DNA from: Polynucleobacter sp. JS-JIR-II-b4
Lineage (GTDB): Bacteria; Pseudomonadota; Gammaproteobacteria; Burkholderiales; Burkholderiaceae
Assembly (NCBI RefSeq): GCF_018687815.1
Contig: NZ_CP061306.1
Coordinates: 1,922,001-1,986,000 of the forward strand
DNA length: 64,000 nucleotides
Direction of reading: 5' to 3'
Shown here piece by piece: positions 18,819 to 28,687 of this stretch (position 1 is its first letter; each line of letters opens with the position of its first letter). Both the position numbers and the translations under genes were made by a program. Below the pieces are notes generated by a model, which was not told the DNA's origin, did no database searches, and saw only the letters and a program-made list of their open reading frames with translations.

Positions 18819-20006
18819 ATGGATATTACCTTGACCAGCCTTGAAACGGAGCATAGTGCGCTTCTAAAGGCCAAAATAGCCTCTCAAATCACCTTAAAGG
18901 GCGGCTGGCTGCCATTCTCTCGCTATATGGAGATGGCCTTATATGAGCCCGGAATGGGGTATTACAGCGCCGGCGCTCACAAACTTGGGGCTGGCGGTGA
19001 CTTCACTACTGCCCCCGAATTAAGTCCTCTCTTTGGCGCAGCCATTTGCTCAACCCTCCTACCGGTACTTGAGGGCCTCAAGGAAAAAGGCCTTCCCACT
19101 CAAATCTTAGAGTTTGGCGCTGGTACGGGCAAGCTCGCCACTTCAATACTCACTCGCCTCAATGATCTCGGCTTTCATTTGGATCGTTACGACATTATCG
19201 AAATTTCGCCAGACTTAGCGCAGCGACAACAAGAAAGAATTGGAAACACTGTTGGGCAACTCAACCTCCATACACAATGTAACTGGTTAACGGAACTTCC
19301 TGAAAATTTCAAAGGCATCATTCTGGCAAATGAAGTGATTGATGCCATTCCTTGCGATGCCATCATTTATCAAAATGGATTTTGGTATTGGTATGGCGTT
19401 GCATTTGAAAGCGACAAGCTCCTCTGGAAAGTGGGTGCACCAGTCGAACAACCATTGCTTCCTGAAAGTCTTCTCAACGGTAATTTCTCAGAAGGCTATG
19501 TCACTGAACTGCACACGCCAGCAAATGCCTGGATGCAACAAGTTGCTAAGCACTTGGAAACTGGGTTATTCCTTACCTTTGACTATGGATTTCCTGAGAG
19601 CGAGTACTACCACCCGCAAAGACTTGAGGGCACCCTCATGGCCCATCATCGCCACCATGCAATTCAAGATCCATTTCATCTGCCTGGTCTTTGCGACTTA
19701 ACAACGCACGTAGAGTGGTCGCAAATCGCTCGTAGTGCATTGGCTGAAAATGTAGATGATGTATATCTGACGAACCAGGCCGCTTATCTTCTTGATGCTG
19801 GCATTGGAGACATTGCTTTAGAAATTGGCGACCCAAGTAATCCAGAAACATTTCTACCGATATCCAATTCTTTGCAAAAGTTATTGTCTGAAGCGGAAAT
19901 GGGCGAACTCTTTAAGGCCTTTGCATTTTCTAAGAAATTAGAGAGCCTACTACCGGGACATGTACTTGAAGATCTGCCTGGTCTACGCGGCAGAAATAGA
20001 CTGTAG
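18819..20006 (+). CDS. SAM-dependent methyltransferase, MidA/NDUFAF7 family (DUF185)
   Basis: 395 residues of the family that includes mitochondrial NDUFAF7, which methylates an arginine of a complex I subunit. Visible motifs: MALYEPGMGYYSAG, GGDFTTAPELSPLFGA, SAM loop ILEFGAGTGKLATSIL near residue 105, and ILANEVIDAIPCD. The bacterial role is not established. It is divergent from folM and converges with cca seven bases past its stop. An NDUFA9-like gene lies nearby, a possible link to complex I (inference). Confidence 0.88.
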   Translation: MDITLTSLETEHSALLKAKIASQITLKGGWLPFSRYMEMALYEPGMGYYSAGAHKLGAGGDFTTAPELSPLFGAAICSTLLPVLEGLKEKGLPTQILEFGAGTGKLATSILTRLNDLGFHLDRYDIIEISPDLAQRQQERIGNTVGQLNLHTQCNWLTELPENFKGIILANEVIDAIPCDAIIYQNGFWYWYGVAFESDKLLWKVGAPVEQPLLPESLLNGNFSEGYVTELHTPANAWMQQVAKHLETGLFLTFDYGFPESEYYHPQRLEGTLMAHHRHHAIQDPFHLPGLCDLTTHVEWSQIARSALAENVDDVYLTNQAAYLLDAGIGDIALEIGDPSNPETFLPISNSLQKLLSEAEMGELFKAFAFSKKLESLLPGHVLEDLPGLRGRNRL

Positions 20007-20013
20007 AAGTTTT

Positions 20014-21144
20014 TTAAGTCGCTAGAGCAGTAGTAATTGCAGACAACCGAGCAGACTCAAATGCACCGCCAATGCGCTCACCATTAGATCGATCTTCTGC
20101 AGCAACGCCAGCAATAATTTCGGCGGCATTGATGGCTTGAGTGGTGCGCATTGCATTGATCAAAGGGGAAACAGGCATTCCCAATTTGTCCGCAAGATTC
20201 AAAAGTGCTTGCGCTCGATCTGGCTTACGCCAAACATCTGCACGGTTGAACCAAGCTAAAACATCTACCGCCTGATAAGCAGTATCGGGATATTTCTTGA
20301 CCAAAACCCTCAGATCACTGAATATCTCACTGAAATCTCGCACATCAATTGGCATGCGCACACACTCAGCCCATGAACGAATTTCAGTTGCAGGCAAATT
20401 CATTAAGACAATTGCGCAGCGTTCTTCAATATTATTTCCAGCTAAGGAAAAATACGCAACCAACTCTTCACGAAATGGTTCCTCAGATAACTGAGGAACT
20501 AACGTAGGAGGCAATATGGTACTGGCAGCACCAGTGTTTAGAAGGACTTGAAACAGATGCATCGGCTTTTGTGCAACCAAACCCCTGGCCAACTCTTGCC
20601 AAATGCGCTCGGCCGATAAAGCATTTAACTCACCTGATTGAACAATTGCCTTTAAAGCGCTGAGCGTTTCAGCGGCAACACTAAATTCAGGAAAGCGTGC
20701 AGCAAAGCGAGCAATGCGCAAGAGACGCAATGGATCTTCTGCGAATGCATCTGACACGTGACGAAATACTTTGGCGGCTAAATCTTCTTGACCGTTATAA
20801 GGATCAATAATCGGTCCAAATAGCTTTCCATCAGCACCCACTTCTTGCGCCATCGCATTGATTGTTAAATCACGACGCTGTAAGTCCTGCTCCAAAGTGA
20901 CTGAGGGGTCGGCATGGAAGTTAAAGCCCTTATAGCCTTTGCCGGTCTTGCGCTCAGTACGCGCGAGCGCATATTCAGCCTGTGTCTCTGGATGCAAAAA
21001 CACTGGGAAATCTTTGCCTACTGGACGAAAGCCCTGAGCAACCATCTCTTCTATGCTAGAGCCCACCACAACATAATCAATGTCGTGCACAGGTAAACCC
21101 ATAAGGGTGTCCCTGATGGCCCCGCCTACTGCGTAGACTTTCAT
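20014..21144 (-). CDS. cca: CCA-adding tRNA nucleotidyltransferase lacking the HD domain
   Basis: 376 residues of class II nucleotidyltransferase that adds or repairs the tRNA 3' CCA. N-terminal signature [20 protein letters not shown] gives the catalytic Asp pair. The nucleotide-selecting region includes [12 protein letters not shown], and [15 protein letters not shown] begins the neck. The bifunctional HD phosphohydrolase domain of E. coli Cca (412 residues) is absent: no HD dipeptide is found in the C-terminal 170 residues. Its ATG shares a base with the upstream NDUFA9-like stop (TAATG), so it is translated as part of the slt-NDUFA9-cca operon. Confidence 0.94.
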   Translation of the reverse strand: MKVYAVGGAIRDTLMGLPVHDIDYVVVGSSIEEMVAQGFRPVGKDFPVFLHPETQAEYALARTERKTGKGYKGFNFHADPSVTLEQDLQRRDLTINAMAQEVGADGKLFGPIIDPYNGQEDLAAKVFRHVSDAFAEDPLRLLRIARFAARFPEFSVAAETLSALKAIVQSGELNALSAERIWQELARGLVAQKPMHLFQVLLNTGAASTILPPTLVPQLSEEPFREELVAYFSLAGNNIEERCAIVLMNLPATEIRSWAECVRMPIDVRDFSEIFSDLRVLVKKYPDTAYQAVDVLAWFNRADVWRKPDRAQALLNLADKLGMPVSPLINAMRTTQAINAAEIIAGVAAEDRSNGERIGGAFESARLSAITTALAT

Positions 21145-22052
21145 TACTGCATACCTTCAAGGCTGCGACGACTCATTTTGAATACTTCCGTCAACGCATC
21201 AACGCCATTCACTGGCAAAGTATTAGGCACTTGCATAGATGCAATATTGTCACGCGACATCAATGTTGGGCCCGGCAAGAATTCAAATGCCAATGCCTGC
21301 AAATAGCCCACAAAGGCTGGCACAGGAATGATGAGGCACGAGGCTTTAGCCTTACGTGCAGCAAACTCAACAATCCCCTTCATGGTGTAAACCGTTGGGC
21401 CAACCAAGTCATAGGACTGACGAATGGTTTGAGGCATCGATAAGGATTTAACAAATGCACTTGCAACATCATCTACGCTCACTGGCTGAAATTGTGCCTC
21501 GGAATGCGCTAAGGGCATGGCTGGAAATAACTTAGTCAATTTAGAAAATAAATTAATAAATTGATCTTGGGTGCCAAAGATGACTGAAGGCCTAAAGATG
21601 GTCCAATCCAAATTGCTGGCCTTTACTGCAGCTTCGCCATCACCTTTGCTCCGCTGATACATCGATGGGCCATGAGAGTCGGCACCCAGCGCGCTCATAT
21701 GTAAATAGCGTTTTAAGCCGTGTAACTGCATTGCCGTAATAATATTTTTAGGGAGCTCCACATGGGCAGCTTTAAATACCTTTCCATAAGGCTTAGCCGG
21801 CTTATCGTGTAACGCGCCGACCAAATTGATCACAACGCCATTCGGCTTAATCCGCCCACAAAGGCTCTGCAGCTCATCAAACTCATGAACATCAGCTTCT
21901 TCGACATGTACCTTAGGCAACATGCGCAATTCACGTGCAGCGCCTAAATGGCTCGTTGGGACTAATACGGAGTAACCCGCTAGCTGAAGTTGCGCAGCAA
22001 TCACTCGGCCCACAAATCCGTTACCACCGATTAGAAGAATGTCATATTTCAT
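21144..22052 (-). CDS. Complex I NDUFA9-like NAD(P)-binding protein (atypical SDR)
   Basis: 302 residues with an N-terminal Rossmann motif [17 protein letters not shown] (GxxGxxG). Further parts are [16 protein letters not shown], the active-site-like [13 protein letters not shown] and a C-terminal NAD-epimerase region. It belongs to the group related to the NDUFA9 accessory subunit of complex I, common in Betaproteobacteria. The catalytic function is unknown. It lies 39 bases after slt and overlaps cca by one base. Confidence 0.85.
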   Translation of the reverse strand: MKYDILLIGGNGFVGRVIAAQLQLAGYSVLVPTSHLGAARELRMLPKVHVEEADVHEFDELQSLCGRIKPNGVVINLVGALHDKPAKPYGKVFKAAHVELPKNIITAMQLHGLKRYLHMSALGADSHGPSMYQRSKGDGEAAVKASNLDWTIFRPSVIFGTQDQFINLFSKLTKLFPAMPLAHSEAQFQPVSVDDVASAFVKSLSMPQTIRQSYDLVGPTVYTMKGIVEFAARKAKASCLIIPVPAFVGYLQALAFEFLPGPTLMSRDNIASMQVPNTLPVNGVDALTEVFKMSRRSLEGMQ

Positions 22053-22091
22053 AGGAAGCTTTCTTAGCTTAGCGCAGTAGTAATTGGTGGT

Positions 22092-24050
22092 TTAAGGAAG
22101 CTCAGATTGAGTTGCAGCCTTCGGCGTAATAACGCCTAAGCGCTGTTTTAAAGATTGTGGCTGACCATTCATCACCGACGAATAGTAATTTGCATTAGAA
22201 AGCACATTCTTTACGTATACGCGTGTCTCAGTAAATGGAATAGTTTCAGCAAAAATAGCGCCCTCTGTTGGGCCGGATAACTTTTCCCGCCAAGCCTTTG
22301 AACGAGAAGGGCCTGCGTTATAGGCAGCAGAAGCTAACACCCAAGAGCCTTCTAGATCAACGAGGACCATATTTAAATAATTACTCCCCAATGTCAGGTT
22401 CGTGCTGGTATCGCTTAACTTGTCATTGGTGTAATTTGTCATACCAATTTTCTTAGCCACGTACTTTGCAGTATTCGGCATCACCTGCATTAATCCAGAG
22501 GCACCCACAGAAGAGGCTGCATTCATAATGAAGCGTGACTCTTGACGAATTAAGCCGTAAGCCCAGGCAAGATTGAGGTCTATTTGACGCGCAATTGGAG
22601 ACAACTCTTCTCTATATGGAGTTGGGTAGCGCAAACTAAAGTCATGCTCTTGCTTTGTACGGTCGGCAGTGTTGACGACGCGGTCATATAAATTGATTCG
22701 CTTTGCATACTCCGCAGCCGCCAACAATTGCTTATCAGTCATATTGCGTAATTCCCAATTCCACTCACGATTACCTTCAAAGCGAAGATTCATGGCATAT
22801 AAGCGTTCACCACGAATAAAGCCCTTGCGGCTCGCCATCGCATCTATCTCTTGCTCAGTCACTTTCGTTTTAGCAGGCGCATTATTAGATTTACCCAACT
22901 CTTCGCGTGCAAGCTGGCCATAAAAGTTGTATTGATCAGCAATCATTTCAAAACTATCTTTGGCTTTTACATCTTGGCCTTCAACTTTGAGCGCACGACC
23001 ATACCAGTAGGTCCACGCAGGATCTTTAGCACGCACTGCCGGGTTCATGCCATCAATCGCATTTTTAACTAAGGCCCAATCTTTAGCACGCAAGCCTGCG
23101 CGCACCTTCCATTCTTGTGACTCGACTGAAAGAAGCTCGTTATAGCCTAGCTCTTGTTGCAAGCGGTAGGCATCATCTGCATTAGGGTCTAATTTTTTGG
23201 CCAAAAATTGCCCGATCACACCCCAAGCAACAGCTTGGTTTTCTTTGCTATAGCGTGAAGCGTTTTGAGAAAAGTCGCGATAGGCCTTTGCTGGATCAGC
23301 CTTTGCAGCCTTAACAATATCTGCGATCGGATCTTCACCGCCAAGGCGACGCGCCATCGTGTCATAGCCCCTCTCACTAGCCGCACGCCCAATAGCTTTA
23401 GCCTCACTCGGGGACATGCCACCTGCAGCAACTAAAGACGGAACCAATTCTTGGCAAGCTTGTCCAAAATAACTTGGATCAAGCAACACTGCTCGAGAAT
23501 CAATCGCTAATTTCGTTGGATTTTCACCTTGAGATAATTTAGACAACAAGGAATAGCATTTCACTTGTGTATCGTCGTCCAATACAAACTTAGCGTACTC
23601 CACATCAAAGCGTGCCCAGTCCCTACGCTTACCCAAAACCAATAACCAATCATTGCGCATACGGTCAGCCAATGCTGTGCCTTGATATTGATTTAAGAAT
23701 GCAACCACTTGAGCATCTGCGCCATAGTCATTACGTGCACCGCCAGCACTATCAAATAATTGCGGCTTGATCCGGAAGTAAGCTACGTAGTCATCAAATG
23801 GGTAATTAACCAGATTGGATGAAAGTTGCTGAGTACGAAATACATCATTCTTTTTTGCAGCTTCGCGCAAATCAATGAACATCCGATCGGTATCGGTAAT
23901 TTCAGCAGGGGCAGCCTTGCTTTCATAAGACTTGGGAAGGCTTGGCTTCTTCAGCTTTTCAGCATAAGAATTGGACGCGCCTAACGCTAGGCCCAAAACC
24001 AGAATTTTGGCCCACTCAAGGTATTTGCTGTTTACTGTTACAAACTTCAT
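22092..24050 (-). CDS. slt: Soluble-type lytic murein transglycosylase
   Basis: 652-residue periplasmic enzyme with an N-terminal signal peptide (ILVLGLALGASNSYA), a long alpha-superhelical U-domain and a C-terminal goose-lysozyme-like catalytic domain. The catalytic Glu is E504 in RQESRF, followed by the typical GASGLMQVMPNTA and NLTLGSNYL and AYNAGPSR motifs. It cleaves glycan strands to 1,6-anhydro-muropeptides. These could be imported by the AmpG-like permease encoded 9 kb away. First gene of the slt-NDUFA9-cca operon. Confidence 0.94.
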   Translation of the reverse strand: MKFVTVNSKYLEWAKILVLGLALGASNSYAEKLKKPSLPKSYESKAAPAEITDTDRMFIDLREAAKKNDVFRTQQLSSNLVNYPFDDYVAYFRIKPQLFDSAGGARNDYGADAQVVAFLNQYQGTALADRMRNDWLLVLGKRRDWARFDVEYAKFVLDDDTQVKCYSLLSKLSQGENPTKLAIDSRAVLLDPSYFGQACQELVPSLVAAGGMSPSEAKAIGRAASERGYDTMARRLGGEDPIADIVKAAKADPAKAYRDFSQNASRYSKENQAVAWGVIGQFLAKKLDPNADDAYRLQQELGYNELLSVESQEWKVRAGLRAKDWALVKNAIDGMNPAVRAKDPAWTYWYGRALKVEGQDVKAKDSFEMIADQYNFYGQLAREELGKSNNAPAKTKVTEQEIDAMASRKGFIRGERLYAMNLRFEGNREWNWELRNMTDKQLLAAAEYAKRINLYDRVVNTADRTKQEHDFSLRYPTPYREELSPIARQIDLNLAWAYGLIRQESRFIMNAASSVGASGLMQVMPNTAKYVAKKIGMTNYTNDKLSDTSTNLTLGSNYLNMVLVDLEGSWVLASAAYNAGPSRSKAWREKLSGPTEGAIFAETIPFTETRVYVKNVLSNANYYSSVMNGQPQSLKQRLGVITPKAATQSELP

Positions 24051-24076
24051 TCTTCCGATCCAACCCTATCTCTATT

Positions 24077-24097
24077 TGCAAGGCTAGAGGCCTTGCA
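24077..24097. repeat. 8-bp inverted repeat between slt and the cyclo-ligase gene
   Basis: TGCAAGGC and its complement GCCTTGCA flank a 5-base spacer in the 84-base gap between divergent genes. It could be an operator or part of a short leader. There is too little space here for 6S RNA, which sits before this gene in many Gammaproteobacteria. Confidence 0.45.
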
Positions 24098-24134
24098 GCA
24101 CTTGATTACTATATCCTTTAATTTTCGCCTGATA

Positions 24135-24761
24135 ATGGTCGATATGCACGGTAATTCACCAAAAACTCTTCGCAAAGATTTATTAAAACAACGCAAAGAA
24201 ATTGCGGCTGGGAATAGCTATGCTTCTGTAGAAGCGGGCTTGATTGCAGGCCTCAATCATTTTTTAGCAAATGAAGGCAAACTCATTCGCTCAATCGCCC
24301 TTTATTGGCCCATTCAAGATGAAATTGATTTACGCCCCACTTTATTAAGCTGGATGAAGAATGTCCCTCAGCGTCGCTTAGCGCTGCCCTATGCACGCCC
24401 GGATAAGCATCTTGAATTCTACGAGTGGCAAGAGGGCGATGCATTAATTCCAAGCGCTCACGGAGTTCCTGAGCCTAGCCCAGAAAATACCGCCAGGCCA
24501 CAACTCATTCCTGACTGTATCCTGATTCCCTGCGTTGGCTGGTCTAGCTCTGTTGTGAGCGGTAAAGCACACTACTGGCGACTAGGCTATGGCGGCGGGT
24601 ATTTTGATCGAACCCTAGCGCAGTTGCGAAAAGACAATCCAAACCTCATTTGCATGGGGGTTGGATTTGATTGGCAAAAATTAGATGATTCTCAATGGGC
24701 TGCTCAAACACATGACGAGCCCCTGGATATGCTGTTGACGGAGTCTGGCTTACTTATTTGA
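24135..24761 (+). CDS. ygfA: 5-formyltetrahydrofolate cyclo-ligase
   Basis: About 208 residues converting 5-formyl-THF to 5,10-methenyl-THF with ATP. It shows the family's LRKDLLKQRKEI start, ALYWPIQDEIDLRP, and the substrate/ATP loop YWRLGYGGGYFDRTL near the C-terminus. I take the ATG at 24135, with 24144 as an alternative; neither has a good ribosome site. An upstream TTG at 24093 would add a non-conserved stretch inside an inverted repeat. It converges with metF, one base between the stops, so two C1-folate genes are end to end. Confidence 0.92.
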   Translation: MVDMHGNSPKTLRKDLLKQRKEIAAGNSYASVEAGLIAGLNHFLANEGKLIRSIALYWPIQDEIDLRPTLLSWMKNVPQRRLALPYARPDKHLEFYEWQEGDALIPSAHGVPEPSPENTARPQLIPDCILIPCVGWSSSVVSGKAHYWRLGYGGGYFDRTLAQLRKDNPNLICMGVGFDWQKLDDSQWAAQTHDEPLDMLLTESGLLI

Positions 24762-24762
24762 T

Positions 24763-25593
24763 TTACTTCGTTAAATCCAAATTGTCTGCAATCGCTAAAA
24801 CTGCATCTGCCTGATTTAGCGAGTAGAAATGGATTCCAGGTGCGCCAGCAGTTAACAACTGATCACACAAGTCAGTCACCACTTCTTCACCAAATGCACG
24901 AATAGAAGCGATGTCATCACCGTAGGATTGAAGACGTAAACGAATCCAACGCGGTATCTCGGCACCACAGGCGTCAGAGAAGCGGAGCAATTGGCTGCTA
25001 TTGGTAATCGGCATAATGCCGGCAATTATTGGCTGTGTAACGCCTAATTCATAAGCCTCGTCTACGAAGCGGAAGTAAGCATCGCTGTTGTAAAAATATT
25101 GAGTAACAGCTGAATTTGCGCCCGCCTTCATTTTTTGCACAAAGAAATCGATATCACTAGCAGGCGACTTTGCCTGTGGATGCGTTTCTGGATAAGCGGC
25201 TACATCGATATGAAACCAATCGCCTGTTTCTGCACGAATAAATTCTACCAATTCATTGGCATGATGAAACTCGCCATACTGGCCCATGCCAGAAGGCAAG
25301 TCGCCGCGCAAAGCCACAATGCGCTTCACGCCTAAGGCTTGATATTGCTTGAGCATCTCGCGCACGCTCTCACGTGAGCTACCTACACAAGATAAGTGGG
25401 GGGCAACAGCTGCACCAGCAGCATGAATGTCGCTCACCACTTTTAATGTGCCAGACTGAGTAGAACCGCCAGCACCAAAGGTCACGGAATAAAAAGCGGG
25501 CTTGAGCGTTTCAGAAAAACGCTCACGTACCAGATGCAACTTACTCTCACCTTCAGGTGTTTTTGGAGGAAAGAATTCGACGCTTAATTCCAT
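24763..25593 (-). CDS. metF: 5,10-methylenetetrahydrofolate reductase
   Basis: 276-residue FAD enzyme that reduces methylene-THF to 5-methyl-THF, the methyl donor for MetH. It starts MELSVEFFPPKTPEGESKL, the conserved catalytic-Glu opening, followed by FYSVTFGAGGSTQSGT, HLSCVGSS, ALRGDLP and GANSAVTQYFYN. Located 37 bases after ahcY on the same strand, so it is most likely in the SAH-riboswitch-controlled transcript. Confidence 0.97.
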   Translation of the reverse strand: MELSVEFFPPKTPEGESKLHLVRERFSETLKPAFYSVTFGAGGSTQSGTLKVVSDIHAAGAAVAPHLSCVGSSRESVREMLKQYQALGVKRIVALRGDLPSGMGQYGEFHHANELVEFIRAETGDWFHIDVAAYPETHPQAKSPASDIDFFVQKMKAGANSAVTQYFYNSDAYFRFVDEAYELGVTQPIIAGIMPITNSSQLLRFSDACGAEIPRWIRLRLQSYGDDIASIRAFGEEVVTDLCDQLLTAGAPGIHFYSLNQADAVLAIADNLDLTK

Positions 25594-25630
25594 GATTTTG
25601 GGCCTAGGTATCTATTGAACAGTGATTGGA

Positions 25631-27076
25631 TTAATAACGATAGTGGTCAGCCTTGTAAGGGCCTTGCTTCGTTACACCAATATAGGAAGCTTGCTGATCT
25701 GACAACACAGTTAACTCTGCATTCAGAGTCTTGAGCTGTAAGCGAGCAACCTTCTCATCCAAATGCTTAGGCAATGTGTAAACACCGACTGGATATTTAT
25801 CAGTTCCTACTGCATTCCACAATTCAATCTGGGCAATCACTTGGTTTGCAAATGAAGAGCTCATGACGTATGAAGGATGTCCTGTACCGCAACCCAGGTT
25901 AACCAAACGACCCTTAGCTAAGATAATGATGCGCTTTTCAGGCTTGCCATTGGCGGCCGGGAAAATCACATGATCAACTTGTGGCTTGATCTCTTCCCAC
26001 TTGTATTTCTCAATACCAGCAACATCGATCTCGTTATCAAAGTGACCAATGTTACAAACGATGGCTTGATTCTTCATCTTCGCCATGTGGTCATGTGTAA
26101 TCACATGGTAGTTACCAGTTGCAGAAACAAAGATATCGGCTTTATCAGCAGCGTAATCCATGGTCACAACGCGGTAGCCTTCCATCGCAGCTTGTAGTGC
26201 GCAGATTGGATCAACCTCAGTTACCCAAACTTGAGCGGACAAAGCGCGCAATGCTTGAGCTGAACCTTTACCCACATCGCCGTAACCACAAACGACTGCA
26301 ACCTTACCAGCAACCATCACGTCAGTGGCACGCTTGATCGCATCTACTAAAGACTCACGGCAACCATAGAGGTTGTCGAATTTGCTCTTAGTAACAGAGT
26401 CATTTACGTTAATAGCTGGGAACTTCAACTCGCCCTTGGCGAACATTTGATACAGGCGATGTACACCGGTAGTCGTTTCTTCTGTAACGCCTTTAACTTT
26501 TTCTAAGCGTGTTGAATACCAAGTTGGATCTTGTGCCAATTTTTTCTTGATAGCAGCAAACAAAATAGTTTCTTCTTCGCTGGTTGGATTATTCAAGCAA
26601 GCTTGATCTTTCTCAGCGCGTGCTCCAAGGTGCAACAACAAAGTAGCATCGCCACCGTCGTCCAAAATCATATTGGTGTAACCGCCGTCAGCCCACTCAA
26701 AAATGCGGTGAGTAAAGTCCCAGTACTGCTCAAGGGTTTCGCCTTTAATAGCAAATACTGGCGTGCCGTTAGCAGCAATGGCTGCAGCAGCATGGTCTTG
26801 TGTAGAGAAAATATTGCAAGATGCCCATTGAACTTCAGCACCGAGTGCCTCTAGCGTCTCGATCAATACTGCAGTTTGAATGGTCATGTGCAATGAACCA
26901 GTAATGCGTGCGCCACGCAATGGCTGTTGTGCAGCAAATTCATCACGAATGGCGATTAAGCCTGGCATCTCGGTTTCAGCAATGGCGATTTCTTTGCGGC
27001 CGAAGTCAGCCAAAGAGATATCAGCGATTGCGCAACGAGTTGCAACAAAGTTATTTAAATCAGAAACGGTATTCAT
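25631..27076 (-). CDS. ahcY: Adenosylhomocysteinase (SAH hydrolase)
   Basis: 481 residues from the ATG at 27076, which has GGAG six bases upstream; a reading from 27136 would add a 20-residue non-family N-terminus. The enzyme cleaves S-adenosylhomocysteine to adenosine and homocysteine. Seen are [18 protein letters not shown], the substrate region [13 protein letters not shown], the NAD-binding loop [17 protein letters not shown] and the C-terminal [10 protein letters not shown]. It carries the about 40-residue insertion common in proteobacterial AhcY. A SAH riboswitch lies in its leader, and metF follows. Confidence 0.98.
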   Translation of the reverse strand: MNTVSDLNNFVATRCAIADISLADFGRKEIAIAETEMPGLIAIRDEFAAQQPLRGARITGSLHMTIQTAVLIETLEALGAEVQWASCNIFSTQDHAAAAIAANGTPVFAIKGETLEQYWDFTHRIFEWADGGYTNMILDDGGDATLLLHLGARAEKDQACLNNPTSEEETILFAAIKKKLAQDPTWYSTRLEKVKGVTEETTTGVHRLYQMFAKGELKFPAINVNDSVTKSKFDNLYGCRESLVDAIKRATDVMVAGKVAVVCGYGDVGKGSAQALRALSAQVWVTEVDPICALQAAMEGYRVVTMDYAADKADIFVSATGNYHVITHDHMAKMKNQAIVCNIGHFDNEIDVAGIEKYKWEEIKPQVDHVIFPAANGKPEKRIIILAKGRLVNLGCGTGHPSYVMSSSFANQVIAQIELWNAVGTDKYPVGVYTLPKHLDEKVARLQLKTLNAELTVLSDQQASYIGVTKQGPYKADHYRY

Positions 27077-27183
27077 TAATGCTCCAGCTAAATACGATCC
27101 AATGCTGGAGTAGAAACTCGCTAGCCATTGAATCATGGGTTAGCGAGCGCGGTTGCAATTAGCAAACTCCGGGGGTTACCTTA

Positions 27184-27249
27184 GAGCCCACTCCCTTCAA
27201 GCCTGGGGAAGTGCTGGGTCTCAGCATTCCTTGCAACGCTCCTTGAAGG
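27184..27249 (-). ncRNA. SAH riboswitch aptamer in the ahcY leader
   Basis: On the minus strand, P1 is CCTTCAAG (27249-27242) paired with CTTGAAGG (27201-27194). Between them are the conserved core GGAGCGTTGCAAG and a P2 hairpin (GGAATGCTG with CAGCACTTCC), then the conserved CCCAGG before the 3' P1 strand. This matches the Ralstonia-type SAH riboswitch (GGAGCGCUGCAAG, CCCAGGCUCG). GGGCTC just after P1 could form the pseudoknot with GAGC of the core. Binding of SAH turns expression on in this class; the target here is ahcY-metF. Confidence 0.95.
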
Positions 27250-27279
27250 TATGCCGTAATTGTAAACAATTACGGCATA
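27250..27279. promoter_or_regulatory. Perfect 13-bp inverted repeat over a possible ahcY -10 box
   Basis: TATGCCGTAATTG and its complement around a 4-base centre, between metK and the SAH aptamer. Read on the minus strand it contains TACAAT (27264-27259), a 5/6 match to the -10 consensus. A transcript from there would start only about 8-10 bases before aptamer P1. So it is either an operator on the ahcY promoter or a hairpin ending the metK mRNA. No T-run follows it, which argues against an intrinsic terminator. Confidence 0.6.
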
Positions 27280-27317
27280 TTTCGCCTCAATACATCTACA
27301 AACTGCGTATTTCCTGC

Positions 27318-28484
27318 TTACAGACCTGCTGCAGCACGTAATGCTGCCGCTTTATCTGTTTGCTCCCAAGTAAATTCTGGCTCTTCACGACCAAAGTGGC
27401 CATAAGCAGCTGTCTTCTTGTAAATTGGGCGCAAGAGATTCAACATCTTCACGATACCCTTTGGACGCAAGTCAAAGTGCTCAGAAACCAATTGAGCAAT
27501 CTTCTCGTCCGAAATCTTGCCAGTACCAAAAGTGCTCACCATGACTGAGGTTGGTTTAGCAACACCAATCGCATAGGAGATCTGAATCAAGCACTTGCTT
27601 GCCAAACCAGCAGCAACCACGTTCTTCGCAACATAACGTCCAGCGTATGCAGCAGAACGGTCAACCTTAGATGGATCTTTACCAGAGAAAGCGCCGCCGC
27701 CGTGAGGAGCTGCACCACCGTAGGTGTCCACAATAATTTTGCGACCAGTTAAACCACAATCGCCCTGTGGGCCGCCGATAACAAAACGTCCAGTTGGGTT
27801 TACCAAGAAATTAATAGCGCCTTTGATCAAATGCTTAGGCAATACTGGTTTGATGATTTCTTCGATGACTGCTTCACGTAATTTTTCGAGAGAAATTTCT
27901 TCATCGTGTTGAGTAGACAACACAACAGTATCAATAGAATCAGGCTTGCCATCCACATAACGCAATGTCACTTGTGACTTCGCATCAGGACGCAACCAGT
28001 TCAAACGACCATCGCGACGCAACTGTGATTGACGCTCAACCAAGCGATGTGACAAGTGAATTGGCAAAGGCATGAGCTCTGCAGTTTCATCACAAGCGTA
28101 ACCAAACATGAGGCCTTGGTCGCCAGCACCTTGATCTAAGCCGTCATCATGGGCTTTATCAACACCTTGAGCGATATCAGGACTTTGCTTGTCGTAAGCA
28201 ACCAATACTGCACAACCTTTGTAGTCGATACCGTAGTCAGTGTTGTCGTAACCAATTTCACGCAAGGTATTACGCGCAACTTGGATGTAGTCAACGTTGG
28301 CGTTAGTAGTAATTTCACCAGCCAAAACAACTAAGCCGGTGTTGCACAAAGTTTCTGCAGCAACGCGTGCTGTTGGATCTTGAGCCAAGATGGCGTCGAG
28401 AATCGAATCAGAGATTTGGTCTGCTACTTTATCGGGGTGACCTTCAGAAACGGATTCTGAGGTAAAGAAGTAATCATTTGCCAT
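27318..28484 (-). CDS. metK: S-adenosylmethionine synthetase
   Basis: 388 residues. It forms SAM from methionine and ATP. All family markers are present: [20 protein letters not shown] at the N-terminus, [13 protein letters not shown], the P-loop-like [20 protein letters not shown] and [19 protein letters not shown]. It sits between ahcY-metF and the lipid A acyltransferase genes, has its own promoter upstream, and completes the SAM cycle with metH, metF and ahcY of this window. Confidence 0.98.
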   Translation of the reverse strand: MANDYFFTSESVSEGHPDKVADQISDSILDAILAQDPTARVAAETLCNTGLVVLAGEITTNANVDYIQVARNTLREIGYDNTDYGIDYKGCAVLVAYDKQSPDIAQGVDKAHDDGLDQGAGDQGLMFGYACDETAELMPLPIHLSHRLVERQSQLRRDGRLNWLRPDAKSQVTLRYVDGKPDSIDTVVLSTQHDEEISLEKLREAVIEEIIKPVLPKHLIKGAINFLVNPTGRFVIGGPQGDCGLTGRKIIVDTYGGAAPHGGGAFSGKDPSKVDRSAAYAGRYVAKNVVAAGLASKCLIQISYAIGVAKPTSVMVSTFGTGKISDEKIAQLVSEHFDLRPKGIVKMLNLLRPIYKKTAAYGHFGREEPEFTWEQTDKAAALRAAAGL

Positions 28485-28608
28485 TGCATATTCCTTTAAT
28501 AATTAACACGATCATTGGGACAACTCGACGTGCCAGGAACTACAACGGCGACGCTTTAGCAGAATTTATGAATCGCCCTGCAAGTTGCCTTAACTCAGCG
28601 ATGGGTGG

Positions 28609-28638
28609 ATTCTATCCGAAAAATGCCTAATTCAGCAA
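28609..28638 (-). promoter_or_regulatory. Predicted sigma-70 promoter of metK
   Basis: On the minus strand, -35 TTGCTG (28638-28633), an 18-base spacer and -10 TAGAAT (28614-28609), about 125 bases before the metK ATG. The -35 lies inside a 7-bp dyad (TTCAGCA/TGCTGAA, 28631-28649), a candidate operator. The leader that would follow has a possible GGGCGA/TCGCC hairpin but no known SAM riboswitch that I can recognise. Confidence 0.5.
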
Positions 28639-28687
28639 GGCATGCTGAAATCCACACACTCAGAGCGGCATTGAATATCATTAGGGG

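Noticed and set aside
24051..24134. 6S RNA (ssrS) before the 5-formyl-THF cyclo-ligase gene
   Set aside because: That location is typical in Gammaproteobacteria, but the gap is only 84 bases and has no long bulged hairpin.
27250..27279. Intrinsic terminator of metK
   Set aside because: The stem is perfect but AT-rich in part and no T-run follows on either strand; kept as an inverted repeat with a possible regulatory role.
28485..28608. SAM riboswitch in the metK leader
   Set aside because: I see a possible hairpin (GGGCGA/TCGCC) but not the conserved cores of SAM-I, SAM-II or SAM-IV/V.
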